Source: Candidatus Nitrosotenuis cloacae (GTDB lineage Archaea; Thermoproteota; Nitrososphaeria; Nitrososphaerales; Nitrosopumilaceae). Taken from it: a stretch of 64,000 bases of DNA. The translations under genes and the position numbers were made by a program. Shown in pieces: positions 61,941-64,000 of this stretch. The number at the start of each line of letters is the position of its first letter. Within the stretch, counting starts at the first letter, position 1. Location of the stretch: the NCBI RefSeq assembly GCF_000955905.1, contig NZ_CP011097.1, positions 1-64,000 on the forward strand. Reading direction: 5' to 3'. The notes under the pieces were generated by a model, which saw nothing but the letters and a program-made list of their open reading frames with translations, was not told the DNA's origin and did no database searches.

Positions 61941-64000
61941 ACACAATCACTCACAAAGAACCTCGGAATGACAGATCAAGTAGCTACCACCTGAACACAA
62001 TCACTCACAAAGAACCTCGGAATGACAGATCAAGTAGCTACCACCTGAACACAATCACTCACAAAGAACCTCGGAATGACAGATCAAGTAGCTACCACCT
62101 GAACACAATCACTCACAAAGAACCTCGGAATGACAGATCAAGTAGCTACCACCTGAACACAATCACTCACAAAGAACCTCGGAATGACAGATCAAGTAGC
62201 TACCACCTGAACACAATCACTCACAAAGAACCTCGGAATGACAGATCAAGTAGCTACCACCTGAACACAATCACTCACAAAGAACCTCGGAATGACAGAT
62301 CAAGTAGCTACCACCTGAACACAATCACTCACAAAGAACCTCGGAATGACAGATCAAGTAGCTACCACCTGAACACAATCACTCACAAAGAACCTCGGAA
62401 TGACAGATCAAGTAGCTACCACCTGAACACAATCACTCACAAAGAACCTCGGAATGACAGATCAAGTAGCTACCACCTGAACACAATCACTCACAAAGAA
62501 CCTCGGAATGACAGATCAAGTAGCTACCACCTGAACACAATCACTCACAAAGAACCTCGGAATGACAGATCAAGTAGCTACCACCTGAACACAATCACTC
62601 ACAAAGAACCTCGGAATGACAGATCAAGTAGCTACCACCTGAACACAATCACTCACAAAGAACCTCGGAATGACAGATCAAGTAGCTACCACCTGAACAC
62701 AATCACTCACAAAGAACCTCGGAATGACAGATCAAGTAGCTACCACCTGAACACAATCACTCACAAAGAACCTCGGAATGACAGATCAAGTAGCTACCAC
62801 CTGAACACAATCACTCACAAAGAACCTCGGAATGACAGATCAAGTAGCTACCACCTGAACACAATCACTCACAAAGAACCTCGGAATGACAGATCAAGTA
62901 GCTACCACCTGAACACAATCACTCACAAAGAACCTCGGAATGACAGATCAAGTAGCTACCACCTGAACACAATCACTCACAAAGAACCTCGGAATGACAG
63001 ATCAAGTAGCTACCACCTGAACACAATCACTCACAAAGAACCTCGGAATGACAGATCAAGTAGCTACCACCTGAACACAATCACTCACAAAGAACCTCGG
63101 AATGACAGATCAAGTAGCTACCACCTGAACACAATCACTCACAAAGAACCTCGGAATGACAGATCAAGTAGCTACCACCTGAACACAATCACTCACAAAG
63201 AACCTCGGAATGACAGATCAAGTAGCTACCACCTGAACACAATCACTCACAAAGAACCTCGGAATGACAGATCAAGTAGCTACCACCTGAACACAATCAC
63301 TCACAAAGAACCTCGGAATGACAGATCAAGTAGCTACCACCTGAACACAATCACTCACAAAGAACCTCGGAATGACAGATCAAGTAGCTACCACCTGAAC
63401 ACAATCACTCACAAAGAACCTCGGAATGACAGATCAAGTAGCTACCACCTGAACACAATCACTCACAAAGAACCTCGGAATGACAGATCAAGTAGCTACC
63501 ACCTGAACACAATCACTCACAAAGAACCTCGGAATGACAGATCAAGTAGCTACCACCTGAACACAATCACTCACAAAGAACCTCGGAATGACAGATCAAG
63601 TAGCTACCACCTGAACACAATCACTCACAAAGAACCTCGGAATGACAGATCAAGTAGCTACCACCTGAACACAATCACTCACAAAGAACCTCGGAATGAC
63701 AGATCAAGTAGCTACCACCTGAACACAATCACTCACAAAGAACCTCGGAATGACAGATCAAGTAGCTACCACCTGAACACAATCACTCACAAAGAACCTC
63801 GGAATGACAGATCAAGTAGCTACCACCTGAACACAATCACTCACAAAGAACCTCGGAATGACAGATCAAGTAGCTACCACCTGAACACAATCACTCACAA
63901 AGAACCTCGGAATGACAGATCAAGTAGCTACCACCTGAACACAATCACTCACAAAGAACCTCGGAATGACAGATCAAGTAGCTACCACCTGAACACAATC
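61887..64000 (+). repeat. Tandem array of identical 54-bp units, each with an in-frame TGA
   Basis: A variant unit (61887-61940) is followed by 38 full units from 61941 to 63992 and 8 bases of another at the edge. I see no difference between them. Each unit is 18 codons in the frame of the giant protein and would read TQSLTKNLGMTDQVATT and then TGA. Compared with the coding repeats, AGA became TGA and GAG became AAG. The variant unit already has the TGA. The -1 frame is open through all full units (starting ACA ATC at 61943), and all minus frames carry stops. The array continues beyond the window. Confidence 0.97.

Noticed and set aside
61887-64000. CRISPR array
   Set aside because: The 54-bp units are contiguous and identical, with no variable spacers and no cas genes in the window.
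61943-64000. Independent protein gene in the open -1 frame of the array
   Set aside because: No ATG, GTG or TTG occurs in that frame within the unit. An 18-codon unit lacking stops is not improbable by chance, so openness through all copies is a single event.
50000-64000. Integrated virus or genomic island
   Set aside because: The phage-like surface protein and AT-rich segment are suggestive, but there is no integrase, tRNA attachment site, terminase or capsid gene.

Overview
The window looks like the chromosome of an ammonia-oxidizing archaeon of the Nitrososphaerota (Thaumarchaeota), probably a Nitrosopumilales relative with moderate GC. This is inferred from gene content, not from a search: Orc1/Cdc6 beside the PolD small subunit, TFB, aCPSF1, proteasome beta, sn-glycerol-1-phosphate dehydrogenase, archaeal SepF together with two ESCRT-III/CdvB paralogs, an anaerobic-type cobalamin pathway, the aconitase-X phosphomevalonate dehydratase, and many small thaumarchaeal membrane or secreted proteins. 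Genes are tightly packed, many pairs share ATGA overlaps, and TTG/GTG starts are common. I found no tRNA, rRNA, CRISPR array, insertion sequence or prophage.

Layout. 0-3 kb: replication (orc1/cdc6, convergent with DP1). 3-9.7 kb: secreted and membrane proteins, cbiE, a cyclophilin fusion, DoxX, a methyltransferase and an M24 peptidase. 9.8-18.5 kb: a PP-loop tRNA-thiolase-like enzyme, sepF, pirin, htpX, aCPSF1, the proteasome beta gene divergent from egsA, and a mini zinc finger. 18.5-25.3 kb: small hypotheticals, phosphoesterase, two SDRs, hemerythrin, cysC/cysQ, a candidate structured RNA at 23.74-23.88 kb, and tfb. 25.7-30.3 kb: a zinc finger, a CdvB paralog, a coiled-coil protein, a soluble winged-helix protein, a membrane-anchored winged-helix protein and a coupled secreted helical protein. 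30.6-34.5 kb: preQ0 synthesis (queE-folE, queC), thrB and a GPN GTPase. 34.5-39.6 kb: flippase-like protein, SDR, an apparently frameshifted small gene, a zinc-ribbon protein, a glycosyltransferase and a THUMP protein with a degenerate PP-loop. 39.7-50 kb: cysH-sat, nth, phosphomevalonate dehydratase, AMMECR1, Mut7-C RNase, NFACT/RqcH, and cbiT-cbiL-cbiF. 50-53 kb: surface proteins, a decayed family-5 uracil-DNA glycosylase and a second CdvB paralog. 53.1-64 kb: a MurI-like protein lacking both catalytic cysteines, then a 2578-residue surface protein whose C-terminal repeats run into a tandem array of 54-bp units that reaches the window edge.

Functional links. Sulfate assimilation (sat, cysH, cysC, cysQ) and cobalamin synthesis (cbiE, cbiL, cbiF, cbiT) are each split between loci. 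The preQ0 genes probably feed archaeosine. G1P dehydrogenase and phosphomevalonate dehydratase both serve archaeal lipid synthesis. SepF and the CdvB paralogs point to two kinds of division or membrane-remodelling machinery.

Most unusual: the 54-bp array, in which every copy carries an in-frame TGA; the double-serine MurI homolog; the THUMP/ThiI-like protein without its ATP motif alongside a PP-loop protein without THUMP; the candidate RNA at 23.8 kb; the clearly reconstructable UDG pseudogene; and the CdvB/membrane-regulator neighbourhood.
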